Part shown: positions 1 to 8,398 of the stretch, piece after piece
Layout of the letters: every line of letters starts with the position of its first letter
Numbering within the stretch: the stretch's first letter is position 1
Assembly: GCF_005146945.1 (NCBI RefSeq)
Contig: NZ_SWMS01000009.1
Span: 1 to 64,000 of the forward strand
Reading direction: 5' to 3'
Source: Prauserella endophytica
GTDB taxonomy: Bacteria > Actinomycetota > Actinomycetes > Mycobacteriales > Pseudonocardiaceae
DNA length: 64,000 bases
Program-made: the position numbers and the translations under genes
Notes under the pieces: model-generated
Told to the model about the DNA's origin: nothing
Database searches by the model: none
Seen by the model: only the letters and a program-made list of their open reading frames with translations

Positions 1-175
1 CGGTCATCCGCACCGAGTTGCGGAACGCCGGGTGGGTGGTGACGTCGGCGACCCTGTCGCCGTAGATGAAGATCTCCCGGCCGTCGCGGATGCTCTCGAT
101 GTACTCGTCACCTGTCATCGGGCGCGTCGTGCGCGGGCCTTCGGTGCTGGTGGAGGTTTCCTGCTGTGCCGTCAC
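1..175 (-). CDS. hpaB: 4-hydroxyphenylacetate 3-hydroxylase (HpaB family), N-terminal part
   Basis: Only the first 58 codons lie in the window; the gene runs off the left edge. The GTG at 175 is preceded by AAAGGAGCAGAAA, a good Shine-Dalgarno. The peptide contains [16 protein letters not shown] followed by [17 protein letters not shown], the conserved amino end of the FADH2-dependent HpaB oxygenases. These add a hydroxyl ortho to the phenol group of 4-hydroxyphenylacetate or a related phenol, using reduced flavin from a partner reductase. That partner is the gene just upstream, 44 bp away on the same strand, so the two form a two-component monooxygenase operon. The exact phenolic substrate cannot be told from this fragment. 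Confidence 0.85.
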   Translation of the reverse strand, partial: MTAQQETSTSTEGPRTTRPMTGDEYIESIRDGREIFIYGDRVADVTTHPAFRNSVRMT

Positions 176-219
176 TTTCTGCTCCTTTGCATGGTTCACG
201 GCAGCTAAGCGAGCCCGGT

Positions 220-753
220 TCAGCCTGCGGGGAACCAGGACAGGCTGGGGCAGTCGCCGGACTCCAGCCACGGGACGGTGCCGACGGCCTTGCCGAGGTG
301 GCGGAACTTTCCGGCGTAGAACACGAGCGGATCACCGTCGCTGAACGAGATCTCGCGGATTTCGCCGAGGTAGAGCACGTGGTCGCCGCCGTCGTAGCTG
401 CGCCACGGCGCGCAGGCGGCCGTGGCGAGCGCGCCCGCGAGCCGAGGGGCGAGGTCGCCACCGGGGTGCTCCCACTCGGGCTCGTCGGCCATCGGTTTGC
501 CCGCGAAGTGCAGCGCGAGGTCCTGTTGCCGCTCGCGCAGGACGTTGATCGTGAAGGGTTTGCCGTCGAGGTACTTGCACGCCTTCGTGTTGCGGTCGAG
601 GGACACGAGGACGAGCGGAGGTTCGAGTGACACGGCGGTGAAGGAGTTCACGGTCGCGCCGTGTGCCGTGCCGTCGCCCTCGCATGTCACCACCGTGACC
701 CCGGTGGCGAAGTGGCCGAGGCACGTCCGCAGCGTTCGCGGGTCTGTTCGCAC
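220..753 (-). CDS. hpaC: Flavin reductase of a two-component monooxygenase (HpaC-like)
   Basis: A 177-residue protein of the flavin reductase-like FMN-binding family, of normal length. It opens with the typical [20 protein letters not shown] (residues about 8-27), has the flavin-contact stretch [20 protein letters not shown] near residues 32-51, and the conserved [10 protein letters not shown] plus FYAGKFRHL near the end. It should reduce FAD or FMN with NAD(P)H and hand the free reduced flavin to the HpaB-type oxygenase encoded immediately downstream. It is the first gene of the operon; an inverted repeat 31 bp upstream may be its operator. Assignment as HpaC rather than another flavin reductase rests on the neighbour. 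Confidence 0.88.
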   Translation of the reverse strand: MRTDPRTLRTCLGHFATGVTVVTCEGDGTAHGATVNSFTAVSLEPPLVLVSLDRNTKACKYLDGKPFTINVLRERQQDLALHFAGKPMADEPEWEHPGGDLAPRLAGALATAACAPWRSYDGGDHVLYLGEIREISFSDGDPLVFYAGKFRHLGKAVGTVPWLESGDCPSLSWFPAG

Positions 754-783
754 GGCGCCTCCTCATCGAGTGCAGTCGAACGT

Positions 784-798
784 GTACGCATTGCGTAC
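784..798. promoter_or_regulatory. Palindromic operator candidate upstream of the hpaC-hpaB operon
   Basis: GTACGC-ATT-GCGTAC is a perfect 6-3-6 inverted repeat located 31 bp upstream of the flavin reductase start. This position and symmetry fit a dimeric repressor site (TetR-, IclR- or MarR-type). No cognate regulator gene lies beside it inside the window. Function is inferred from symmetry and position only. Confidence 0.45.
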
Positions 799-884
799 GC
801 TTTGGCCGCTATCCGGTTGTATGGCTAACTGTGACCCTCGACACACTCGCCTGTCAACCGCCGGCGTGCTCAGCGCACGGGGCA

Positions 885-921
885 GTGCCGCTGCCCGGTC
901 AGGTGCCAGGGGCAGCGGCAC
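885..921 (-). terminator. Hairpin downstream of the alcohol dehydrogenase gene
   Basis: Twelve-base perfect inverted repeat (885-896 with 910-921) around a 13-base loop, 17 bp beyond the stop codon of the minus-strand dehydrogenase gene. There is no clear U-tract, as is usual for actinobacterial terminators. Confidence 0.6.
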
Positions 922-937
922 GCCGTCTGTGGGTTTT

Positions 938-1993
938 TCAGGGGTGGACGAGGATCTTGACGTTGCTCTCCTTGTGGTCGATGAGTTCGCGGAAGCCGTG
1001 TTCGACGATGTCGTCGAGGCCGATGCGGCCGGTGATGAACTGTTCGACGTCGACCACGCCGTCCTGGACGAGCCGGATGGTTTCCGGGTGGCGGTTGGCG
1101 TAGGCGAGCGAGCCGATGAGGCTGATCTCCGACAGCACGAGCGAGTTGACGTCGAGCGTCGCGGGGTGTCCCCAGATCGACACGTTGACGCACGCGCCGC
1201 CCGGTTTGGTCGAGGCGATGGCCGAGGCCAGCACCGCGTCGATGCCCGCGCACTCGAACGTCACGTCCGCGCCGGCGCCGCCCGTGAGCTCGCGGATCGC
1301 TTCCGCGACATCCACTTCGGACGGATCGAGCACCGTGTGGGCACCGGCTCCCGGCGCCTTGGCCTTCCGCGCGGCGGCCGGTTCCACCACGATCACCTGC
1401 CCCGCGCCGACCGCCCTGAGCGCGGCGGCGGTGACCAGACCGATCGGGCCGGACCCGAACACCGCCGCCGTCTCCCCCTCGCGCAGGCCCGAGAGCTTCG
1501 CCGCGTGGTAGCCCACCGAGAGCGGCTCGATGAGCGCGCCCTGCTCTGTGGTCAGGTCGCCGATGGGATGCACCCACCGCTGGTCGACCACGGCCTTCTC
1601 CGCGAAGCCGCCCTGGTCGCCGTCGAGCCCGATGAACCCGAGCGAGCGGCAGATGTTGTACCGCCCCGCCTTGCACGCGACGCAGTGCCCGCACACGTCG
1701 TAGGGCTCCACCACCACGCGGTCGCCCTCCTTCAGCCCGGTGACACCGTCTCCGAGCTCGGCCACGACCCCGGAGAACTCGTGCCCGAGCGTGATCGGCA
1801 CCGCCCCGCCCGTGAGCGGGTGTGGCGACTCCGGCGTCGGCGCGAAGATCGGGCCGTCCAGGTACTCGTGCAGGTCGGTGCCGCAGATGCCGCACCACTC
1901 CACCGCGATCTGCACCTGACCCGGCCCCGGATGCGGCTCGGGCAGGTCGTCGACGCGGACGTCGCCCCGTCCGTGGAACCGTGCTGCCTTCAC
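938..1993 (-). CDS. Zinc-dependent alcohol dehydrogenase, 2,3-butanediol dehydrogenase-like
   Basis: A 351-residue medium-chain dehydrogenase. The GTG start at 1993 follows GAGGAGGAAACCC, a near-ideal ribosome site; the reading frame stays open far upstream but there overlaps the next gene antisense to its frame, so it is not coding. Visible are the catalytic zinc ligand region CGICGTDLHEY, the GHEFSGVVAELGDGV helix, the four-cysteine structural zinc lobe (CGHCVACKAGRYNIC) and the Rossmann motif GSGPIGLV. The family oxidises vicinal diols and secondary alcohols with NAD. It lies 11 bp after the NTF2-monooxygenase gene on the same strand, so the two are probably co-transcribed and act in one oxidative route for a ketone, alcohol or terpenoid. 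Substrate unknown. Confidence 0.9.
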   Translation of the reverse strand: MKAARFHGRGDVRVDDLPEPHPGPGQVQIAVEWCGICGTDLHEYLDGPIFAPTPESPHPLTGGAVPITLGHEFSGVVAELGDGVTGLKEGDRVVVEPYDVCGHCVACKAGRYNICRSLGFIGLDGDQGGFAEKAVVDQRWVHPIGDLTTEQGALIEPLSVGYHAAKLSGLREGETAAVFGSGPIGLVTAAALRAVGAGQVIVVEPAAARKAKAPGAGAHTVLDPSEVDVAEAIRELTGGAGADVTFECAGIDAVLASAIASTKPGGACVNVSIWGHPATLDVNSLVLSEISLIGSLAYANRHPETIRLVQDGVVDVEQFITGRIGLDDIVEHGFRELIDHKESNVKILVHP

Positions 1994-2004
1994 GGGTTTC
2001 CTCC

Positions 2005-3807
2005 TCAGGACGTGTGATGGGAGGGCTGCAGGCCGTAGACCGGCGTCGGGATGCCCTCGGCGCGGGCCTTGAGCTGCAGCGCGAGGTACAGCGAGTAGTG
2101 CCGCGACTGGTGCAGGTTGCCGCCGTGGAACCACAGCGCCTGCTGCTGCGTGGGCTTCCACATGTTGCGCTGCTCGCCCTCCCACGGGCCAGGGTCCTTG
2201 GTGGTGCCGGAGCCGAGGCCCCACACCTTGCCGACGCGGTCGGCCATCTCCTGCCCGACGATGTCGGCGGCGAGGCCGTTCATTGACCCGAAGCCCGTGG
2301 CGTAGACGACGAGATCCGCCTCGAGGCGCGTGCCGTCGTCGAGCACCACCTCGCGCTCGGTCAGCTCGGCCACCTGGCCCTTCGCGAGCTTCACGCTGCC
2401 GTCGGCGACGAGCTGGGCGGCGCCGACATCGATGTAGTAGCCCGATCCCCGGCGCAGGTACTTCATGAACAAGCCCGAGTCGTCGTCGCCGAAGTCGAGC
2501 TCGAACCCGGCTCGCTCCAGCTTCTCGTAGAAGTCGGCGTCCTGCTCGCGAATGGTGTCGTAGACCGGCTTCTGGAACTGCGCCATGATGCGGTACGGCA
2601 GCGAGGCGAAGATCAGGTCCGCGGTGCGAGTGTCCACACCGGACGCCACGGCCTGCTCGGAGTACAGCGGGCCGAGACCGTGCTCCATCAGCGAGTCGGA
2701 CTTGATCACACACGTCGAGGACCGCTGCACCATCGTGACGTCGGCCCCGGCCTCCCACAGCGCACCGCAGATGTCGTGCGCCGAGTTGTTCGAGCCGATC
2801 ACCACGGCCTTCTTGCCCGCGTACGCGTCGGCGCCGGGGTGCTGTGACGAGTGGTGCTGTTCGCCGAGGAAGCGGTCCTGGCCCGGGAACACCGGCACGT
2901 TCGGCTTGCCCGAAACCCCGAGGGCGAACACGAGCTGGCGGGGCCGCAGCGTCACCTCCTCGCCCGCGCGGTCGACCACGACCTCCCACTGTTGTGCGCG
3001 CTCGTCGTAGGTGGCGCTGCGGGCGGTGGTGGAGCCCCAGTAGTTGAGCTCCATGACCTTCGTGTACATCTCCAGCCAGTCGCCGATCTTGTCCTTCGGC
3101 GCGAAGACCGGCCAGTTGTCCGGGAACGGCAGGTACGGCAGGTGGTCGTACCAGACGGGATCGTGCAGGGCGAGCGACTTGTACCGCTTGCGCCAGGAGT
3201 CGCCTGGCCGCTCGTTGCGCTCGACGATGATCGTGGGCACGCCGAGCTGACGCAGCCGCGCACCGAGTGCGATGCCGCCCTGGCCGCCGCCGATCACCAC
3301 CACCTCGGGCTGCCGGGTGTAGCCGAGCTCGGCCTGCTCCGCCTCGCGCTGTTCCAGCCAGGTCACGCGGTCGCGGTTGGCGCCGTGCTCGGTGCCCTTC
3401 GGCCGGTTGAGTTTGCGCGGCTCCTCGTGCCCCTTGAGCTCGTCGAGGGTGGTCAACAGAGTCCAGGCCTTGCCGTCGACGAGGCGCACGTGCCCGGTGC
3501 CACGACCGGTGGCGGTCTCGAAGCTCAGCCACGCCTCGGTGACGCCGTCGGCCTCGGAGGGTTCGCCGGTGATGGTGAAGCCCCGCGGGTCGGTGTGCTC
3601 GAGAGTGCCCCTGAGCAGGTCGGCGACGCTGTCCCGGCCTTCGACCGTCAGCAGGTTCCACGTGAACGAGACGAGGTCGCGCCAGTAGCACTCGTCGGCG
3701 AAGAGCGAGGCGGCTCGCTCGACGTCGCGGGCGCTGAGTGCGTCCTGGAAAGCGGTGAGCCAGGTGTCCGCGCGGGTGGTGGCCTCGGCGGGGTGGTCGA
3801 TCGTCAA
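2005..3807 (-). CDS. NTF2-like domain fused to a flavin-containing monooxygenase
   Basis: About 600 residues. The first ~125 form a SnoaL/NTF2-like cone domain, followed by an NAD(P)/FAD monooxygenase: FAD-binding VVVIGGGQGGIALGARL begins near residue 169 and a second nucleotide-binding motif VVIGSNNSAHDI lies about 180 residues later, with ATGF near the end. Enzymes with this layout oxygenate ketones, thioethers or amines using NAD(P)H. I chose TTG at 3807 because GGAGG sits five bases before it; GTG at 3858 is an in-frame alternative without a ribosome site. The alcohol dehydrogenase 11 bp downstream suggests a shared pathway (oxidation of an alcohol to a ketone, then oxygenation, or the reverse order). 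The fused NTF2 domain may gate substrate or help dimerise. Confidence 0.85.
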   Translation of the reverse strand: MTIDHPAEATTRADTWLTAFQDALSARDVERAASLFADECYWRDLVSFTWNLLTVEGRDSVADLLRGTLEHTDPRGFTITGEPSEADGVTEAWLSFETATGRGTGHVRLVDGKAWTLLTTLDELKGHEEPRKLNRPKGTEHGANRDRVTWLEQREAEQAELGYTRQPEVVVIGGGQGGIALGARLRQLGVPTIIVERNERPGDSWRKRYKSLALHDPVWYDHLPYLPFPDNWPVFAPKDKIGDWLEMYTKVMELNYWGSTTARSATYDERAQQWEVVVDRAGEEVTLRPRQLVFALGVSGKPNVPVFPGQDRFLGEQHHSSQHPGADAYAGKKAVVIGSNNSAHDICGALWEAGADVTMVQRSSTCVIKSDSLMEHGLGPLYSEQAVASGVDTRTADLIFASLPYRIMAQFQKPVYDTIREQDADFYEKLERAGFELDFGDDDSGLFMKYLRRGSGYYIDVGAAQLVADGSVKLAKGQVAELTEREVVLDDGTRLEADLVVYATGFGSMNGLAADIVGQEMADRVGKVWGLGSGTTKDPGPWEGEQRNMWKPTQQQALWFHGGNLHQSRHYSLYLALQLKARAEGIPTPVYGLQPSHHTS

Positions 3808-3908
3808 CGGAGCCTCCGATCCAGCAATTCGCCACATTGCGAGCTGTGCGGGCTCCACTGTCGGCGCGCCCCGGCGCGCGCGACAAGGGTTGCAGGGGGT
3901 TGCAGCCC

Positions 3909-4175
3909 CTACTTCTCCAGCAGATGAGGGGCTTCGGCGCCCACCAGAGCGAGCAGCTCCTTCATGCTGGGGTTGACGAGCGCGCGCTCCCCGACGAACA
4001 CGGTCGGCACCGTCTCGTTGCCGTTCGCGACCGACCGCACGCGGGCCGCGGCGTCCGGATCCTCCCAGATGTTCACGGCACGCACCGGCAGTCCGCTGCC
4101 GTCCAGCTGCCGGCGCAGCATCGCGCAGAATCCGCAGCCTGGCCGCCAGTAGAACTCGATCTCCGTCACTCCCAC
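3909..4175 (-). CDS. Mycoredoxin/glutaredoxin-like protein
   Basis: About 88 residues with a thioredoxin fold. It begins VTEIEFYWRPGCGFC, giving a CGFC redox pair close to the CGYC of mycoredoxin-1, and has the cis-proline stretch ETVPTVFVGERALVNPS. Mycoredoxins reduce mycothiol mixed disulfides in actinobacteria. Three in-frame GTG codons (4184, 4175, 4169) could start it and none has a strong ribosome site; 4175 is a compromise. It is a separate unit, divergent from the gene at 4239. Confidence 0.82.
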   Translation of the reverse strand: MGVTEIEFYWRPGCGFCAMLRRQLDGSGLPVRAVNIWEDPDAAARVRSVANGNETVPTVFVGERALVNPSMKELLALVGAEAPHLLEK

Positions 4176-4238
4176 GTCACCCACCCTAATCGCCGTTTCG
4201 CGCCGCCACGGCCGCCACGAAGGGGCAGGCTGGAGGGC

Positions 4239-5174
4239 ATGGATTTCGAGTCGGTCGCCGATGAGCTGTACGAGCTGGACCGGGACGAGTTCACCCCGGC
4301 TCGCGACCGCCGGGCCGCCGAGGCCCGCAAGGCGGGTGACAAGGACCTCGCGACCAGGATCAAGGGCCTGCGCAAGCCGACGAGCGCGGCGTGGCTGGTC
4401 AACCGGCTCGCGAGGAGCCGTCCCGAGGACGTCGCCGAGCTGGCCGAGCTCGGCGACGCGCTGCGCCGGGCGCACTCCGAGCTGGCCGGCGAGGACCTGC
4501 GGGCCCTGTCACGGCGCAGGCACGAGCTTGTGCAGACGCTCACCGACCGCGCGGCGAAGCTGGGCGACGACAAGCCCGGTGAGTCGGTGGTCAGGGAGGT
4601 CTACGACACCCTCGACGCCGCGCTCACCGATCCCGAGTCGGCCAGGGCGGTCACCGAGGGCAGGCTCACGTCCGCACTGCGGCCGGGCGACGCCTTCGCA
4701 GGCGACTGGATGGCCCTCGGCCCCGCACCGGCCAGGCCAGAACGGAAGCCGGAACCGAAGCCCCAGCCGAAGAGACCGGAACCGAAGGGGTCCCAGCCGA
4801 AGCGGGCGGAGCCGAAGGGGTCCGAGCCGAAGCGAGCGGAGCCGAAGAAGCGGCCGGAGCCGGAACGGGCCGAGCCCGAGAAGCCCGCGCCCAAGCGAGC
4901 CGAGCCGAAACAGAAGCAGCCGGAGCCGAAGGAACCCGAGCAGGAGGAACCGCGGGGCGACGACGACGCCCGCCGCCTGCGGGAGGAGCGCCACCGCGCC
5001 CGCGAGGCGCTCTCGAAGGCTCGCGCCGCCCGCAACGACGCCGCGCGCGAGCTGCGCCTCGCGGAGGAAGCGGAAGCCAAGGCACGCAAGCGAACCATGG
5101 AGGCCCGCAAGCGGTTCGCGGCCGCGGACGAACGCGTGGACGAGGCCGAGGCGGTGCTGTCCGAGCTGCTCTAG
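4239..5174 (+). CDS. Coiled-coil protein with a Lys-Pro-Glu repeat linker, function unknown
   Basis: A 311-residue cytoplasmic protein with no signal peptide or membrane segment. Residues 1-155 are helical and charged. Residues about 160-240 form a low-complexity linker of PKRAEPKGS/EPKRAEPK-type repeats, and the last ~70 residues are a long charged helix (RRLREERHRAREALSKARAA and onward), probably a coiled coil. GGAGGG lies just before the ATG. I do not recognise the family. The lysine/proline/glutamate linker resembles flexible spacers in cell-envelope or nucleoid proteins, but that does not give a function. Its stop overlaps the stop of the convergent aldehyde dehydrogenase gene by four bases. 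Confidence 0.75.
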   Translation: MDFESVADELYELDRDEFTPARDRRAAEARKAGDKDLATRIKGLRKPTSAAWLVNRLARSRPEDVAELAELGDALRRAHSELAGEDLRALSRRRHELVQTLTDRAAKLGDDKPGESVVREVYDTLDAALTDPESARAVTEGRLTSALRPGDAFAGDWMALGPAPARPERKPEPKPQPKRPEPKGSQPKRAEPKGSEPKRAEPKKRPEPERAEPEKPAPKRAEPKQKQPEPKEPEQEEPRGDDDARRLREERHRAREALSKARAARNDAARELRLAEEAEAKARKRTMEARKRFAAADERVDEAEAVLSELL

Positions 5175-6628
5175 GACGCTCCGACGGCCACCGCCAGGTA
5201 CTTCGTGTCGAGGTACTCGTCGATGCCCTCGTGCCCGCCCTCGCGGCCGAAACCGGACGCCTTCACCCCGCCGAACGGCGCGGCCGGGTTGGACACGAGG
5301 CCGGTGTTGATTCCGACCATGCCGGTCTGCAGGGCTTCGCCGACCCGGATCGCGCGGTCGAGATCCCGCGTGAACAGGTAGCCGACGAGCCCGAACTCGG
5401 TGTCGCCCGCCAGCGCGACGGCCTCGTCCTCGTCGGTGAACGTGGTGACCGGCGCGACCGGGCCGAAGACCTCCTCCCGCAGGATCCGCGCGCCCTCCGG
5501 TACGCCGGAGAGAACCGTCGGCCGGTAGAAGAACCCCTTTCCTTCCAGCGGCTCGCCACCGGTGGTCGCGGTGGCGCCGCGGCCGAGCGCGTCGTCGACC
5601 AGCTCGATCACCTTGTCCCGCTGACCCTGGTTGATCAGCGGCCCCACCGACACGCCCTCCTCGGTTCCGTGACCGATCCGAAGCTGTCCCAGCTTCTCGG
5701 TGAGCCGCCGCGTGAACTCCTCGGCGACCGGCTCGGCGACGTGGAACCGGTTCGCGGCCACGCACGACTCGCCGTTGTTGCGCATCTTCGCCGTGACGGC
5801 CCCCTGCACCGCGGCGTCGAGGTCGGCGTCGGCGAACACCAGAAACGGCGCGTTGCCGCCGAGCTCCATCGACATCCGCTGGAGGTTCGGCGCGCACTGC
5901 TCCACGAGCTTGCGCCCGACCTCCGTCGAGCCGGTGAACGACATCTTCCGCACCCGCGCGTCGCCGAGCACCGGGTTGACGATCCGCGTCGCCGAGGTGC
6001 TGGGCACGACGTTCAGCACGCCGTCGGGTAGCCCGGCCTCGGTGAGCAGCGCGGCCAGGTTCAGCATCGACAACGGCGTCAGCTGCGGTGGCTTGACGAT
6101 CATCGTGCAGCCCGCGGCCACCGCCGGACCGATCTTGCGCGTACCCATCGCCAGCGGGAAGTTCCACGGCGTCACCAGCAGGCACGGGCCCACCGGCTGC
6201 CGGGTGACGATCGTCCGCCCACCACCCGCCGGGTTCGGCGAGTACCGGCCGTCGATGCGCACCGCCTCCTCCGAGAACCACCGGAAGAACTCGGCCGCGT
6301 AGGTCACCTCGGCCCGCGACTCCGTGAGGCTCTTGCCCATCTCGAGCGTCATGAGCAGAGCCAGCTCGTCGGCGCGTTCCGTCATCAGCTCGAAGGCCCG
6401 GCGCAGGATCTCGCCGCGCTCGCGCGGTGGCGTGCGCGCCCAGCTCTCCTGCGCGGTGACCGCGGCCTCGACCGCCGCCTCCGCGTCGGCGGCCTGCCCA
6501 TCGGCGATCTCGCACAGACGCCGCTCGTTGCCCGGATCGTCGACGCCGAACGTGCTCGCGTCGGCCGAGTCCTGCCACTTGCCGTCGATGAGCAGCTGTT
6601 TGGGAATGCGTCCGATCACGTCGTCCAT
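5171..6628 (-). CDS. gabD: NAD(P)-dependent succinate-semialdehyde dehydrogenase
   Basis: A 485-residue aldehyde dehydrogenase of full family length. The glutamate motif MELGGNAPFLVF and the catalytic cysteine (C289, in NNGESCVAANRF) are present, as is the PWNFPLAMGTRKIGPAVAAG signature. The GabD subgroup is suggested by the amino end (IPKQLLIDGKW) and by PFGGVKASGFGREGGHEGIDEY near the end. It converts succinic semialdehyde to succinate, which feeds GABA or 4-hydroxyphenylacetate breakdown products into the TCA cycle; the nearby HpaB/HpaC genes make the second role plausible. The gene seems monocistronic. Confidence 0.9.
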   Translation of the reverse strand: MDDVIGRIPKQLLIDGKWQDSADASTFGVDDPGNERRLCEIADGQAADAEAAVEAAVTAQESWARTPPRERGEILRRAFELMTERADELALLMTLEMGKSLTESRAEVTYAAEFFRWFSEEAVRIDGRYSPNPAGGGRTIVTRQPVGPCLLVTPWNFPLAMGTRKIGPAVAAGCTMIVKPPQLTPLSMLNLAALLTEAGLPDGVLNVVPSTSATRIVNPVLGDARVRKMSFTGSTEVGRKLVEQCAPNLQRMSMELGGNAPFLVFADADLDAAVQGAVTAKMRNNGESCVAANRFHVAEPVAEEFTRRLTEKLGQLRIGHGTEEGVSVGPLINQGQRDKVIELVDDALGRGATATTGGEPLEGKGFFYRPTVLSGVPEGARILREEVFGPVAPVTTFTDEDEAVALAGDTEFGLVGYLFTRDLDRAIRVGEALQTGMVGINTGLVSNPAAPFGGVKASGFGREGGHEGIDEYLDTKYLAVAVGAS

Positions 6629-6637
6629 ACAGCTGGG

Positions 6638-7831
6638 CTACCCCGGTGAGGTCACCGTGACACGCGCGTCCCTGGCGCCCCGGAACGGTGCCAGCGTCTC
6701 GGCTTCCCTGGTTATCGTCTCCCTCACCTCGTCGTCGAGCGGGCCAAACCCCTCGACACCGATCGTCACCGTGTTCCCCTTCTTGCTGGGCCGCCAGAGC
6801 GCGACGACCTCGCCATCGGCGAGCACCACGCCCGGGCTGCCCTGGCTGCGCCAGACCTGCCTGCGCGCCCGGTCGCCGGCGACCAGCGCCGCGCGGTCCC
6901 TGGTCGCGAGCAGCGGATCGTGCGGCGGCAGCAGGCGCACACCCTGGGCCGCGGGCGGTTCCCGCAGCGTCGGCAGGTCCTCGGTGAGCACCCACGCCGA
7001 GCCGTCGCGGTAACCCACCTCGGTGAGCTCACCGGCCACCAGCTCCCACGACGCCGCCGCGAACGCGGGCGCCGTGCCCGACCACGTCGCGAACTCCGCC
7101 GAGGTGGACGGACCGTGGCAGCGCAGATACCGCCGCACCAGCTCCGCCCGCGCCCGGCCCGCTTCCCACGACGGCAACCGCCTGCCCAGCCACTGCTCGG
7201 TCAGCGCGAACCGCGCGTTGCCCCTGGGCTGGGAGGCAATGCACAGCACGCCGTGCAGAGACACCACGTACAGCGCGTACCGCACGACGCTCTGCCCGTA
7301 GGTGTTGGAGCCCAGCCCGTCCGGCTCCGTCCACGCCCCGCGCAGCCGCCGTGGCAGGTGCTCGCCCACCTTCTCGGCGAGCGCGGCGCCCAGCTCGTCC
7401 TTGCTCAGGTGCCGCCCGTCGAGCACCCCGGGCAGCGCCTCGCACGTGTACTCCACGGCGTCGGTCGCGCCGAGTCCGAACCGGGCGAGGTGGTCGGTCG
7501 CACCCTGGATGAAGTGCAGACACGACTCCTCGCCGTCGGGAAGCAACCCGGTGGTGTACACCGCCGCGTCCTCGACCGGCACCAGATGCGGCGCGCCACG
7601 CATCGCCCATAGCTGCACGAGCGTCCTGCCGGTCTCCACCTCCGCCTGGAGCCCGCGCGGGGTGAGCCCGGTGAGCCGGGCGTGCAACGCCTGCCCCGCC
7701 GAGCCGGGCGGTGTGTTCTGCACGGCAACCGCACCGGCGACGGCTCCCAGCTCGCTCTTCGGTGACCGCCGGCCGAGCGACTGCCCGGCGAGCCGGAACC
7801 GGAGTGCTCGCGGCCGATCCGTGGTCTCCAT
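6638..7831 (-). CDS. Winged-helix DNA-binding protein of the HTH_42/AlkZ-like family
   Basis: A 397-residue protein matching the family of winged-helix proteins that includes AlkZ-type DNA glycosylases, which unhook interstrand crosslinks or excise bulky adducts. Recognisable features are the early AVAVQNTPPGSAGQALHARL, AMRGAPHLV, SNTYGQSVVRYAL, and the C-terminal LLPPHDPLLATRDR and GVVLADGEVVALWR. True AlkZ proteins carry a QxQ or QxD pair; here the equivalent position reads QN, so glycosylase activity is uncertain. It starts 9 bp upstream of the dehydrogenase gene on the same strand. Many members sit beside antibiotic clusters, but no such cluster is visible here. Confidence 0.8.
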   Translation of the reverse strand: METTDRPRALRFRLAGQSLGRRSPKSELGAVAGAVAVQNTPPGSAGQALHARLTGLTPRGLQAEVETGRTLVQLWAMRGAPHLVPVEDAAVYTTGLLPDGEESCLHFIQGATDHLARFGLGATDAVEYTCEALPGVLDGRHLSKDELGAALAEKVGEHLPRRLRGAWTEPDGLGSNTYGQSVVRYALYVVSLHGVLCIASQPRGNARFALTEQWLGRRLPSWEAGRARAELVRRYLRCHGPSTSAEFATWSGTAPAFAAASWELVAGELTEVGYRDGSAWVLTEDLPTLREPPAAQGVRLLPPHDPLLATRDRAALVAGDRARRQVWRSQGSPGVVLADGEVVALWRPSKKGNTVTIGVEGFGPLDDEVRETITREAETLAPFRGARDARVTVTSPG

Positions 7832-7887
7832 CCGAAAACGGTAGCCAGACGTGCAACCGGAGGCCGGGCTTCGACCGTCTTCGCGGC

Positions 7888-8394
7888 ATGCGAAGACTTT
7901 CCCTGCTCGCGCTCCTGCTCGTCGCCGGATGCGGTACCTCGGCGGGCACCGGCGGTGGTCAGGTCGCGTGCACCGAGATCGGCGCCCCTCGCGGCGTGAG
8001 CGTCGACCTCGCACCGGGCCCGTCCGCCGCGGCGGCGAGCACAGCGGCACTCGAAGCCTGCTGGGCCGGGAAGTGCCGGACCTACCCGCTGGAGCTGTCC
8101 CCCTCGACGGAGGCGATCGACACCGGCTGCGGCGGCGACCAGCCGGACGCCGTCTGTTCCGCCGAGGTGCGGGAGACCGGAGGGAAGCACGGCTTCGCGA
8201 CCGTCGACGACCTGCCCGAGCTGCCGGTGCGAGTGACGCTCACGATCACCGGTGACGACGGCGCGGAGACATCCCGTCAGACGTTGGACATCACCCCCGA
8301 ACCGGTGTATCCGAACGGCCCGCACTGCCCGGCGATGGGACCGCAGGCGAAGCTCACCGTGGATGCCGACGGCACCGTCCGCGACGGCACGTGA
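7888..8394 (+). CDS. Small secreted lipoprotein, function unknown
   Basis: A 168-residue protein. It starts MRRLSLLALLLVAGCGTSAG: a short basic start, hydrophobic core and lipobox LVAGC, so it is exported, lipidated at the cysteine and cleaved. The mature part has five further cysteines (around CTEIGAP, CWAGKC, GCGG, VCSAE and HCPAMG), probably in disulfides, and a beta-rich end. I recognise no domain. It faces away from the winged-helix gene and is convergent with the Uma2-like gene four bases later. Confidence 0.8.
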   Translation: MRRLSLLALLLVAGCGTSAGTGGGQVACTEIGAPRGVSVDLAPGPSAAAASTAALEACWAGKCRTYPLELSPSTEAIDTGCGGDQPDAVCSAEVRETGGKHGFATVDDLPELPVRVTLTITGDDGAETSRQTLDITPEPVYPNGPHCPAMGPQAKLTVDADGTVRDGT

Positions 8395-8398
8395 GCGC

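Noticed and set aside
422-2017. Long plus-strand open frame of 531 codons
   Set aside because: It lies antisense to the flavin reductase and zinc dehydrogenase genes, has a composition typical of a GC-rich shadow frame and no recognisable protein.
938-3886. Single 982-codon minus frame covering the dehydrogenase
   Set aside because: Only the part from GTG 1993 resembles a protein family; the rest is out of frame across the monooxygenase gene.
4509-6995. 828-codon minus frame
   Set aside because: It overlaps two convincingly identified genes in other frames and reads as arginine/glycine/alanine-rich noise.
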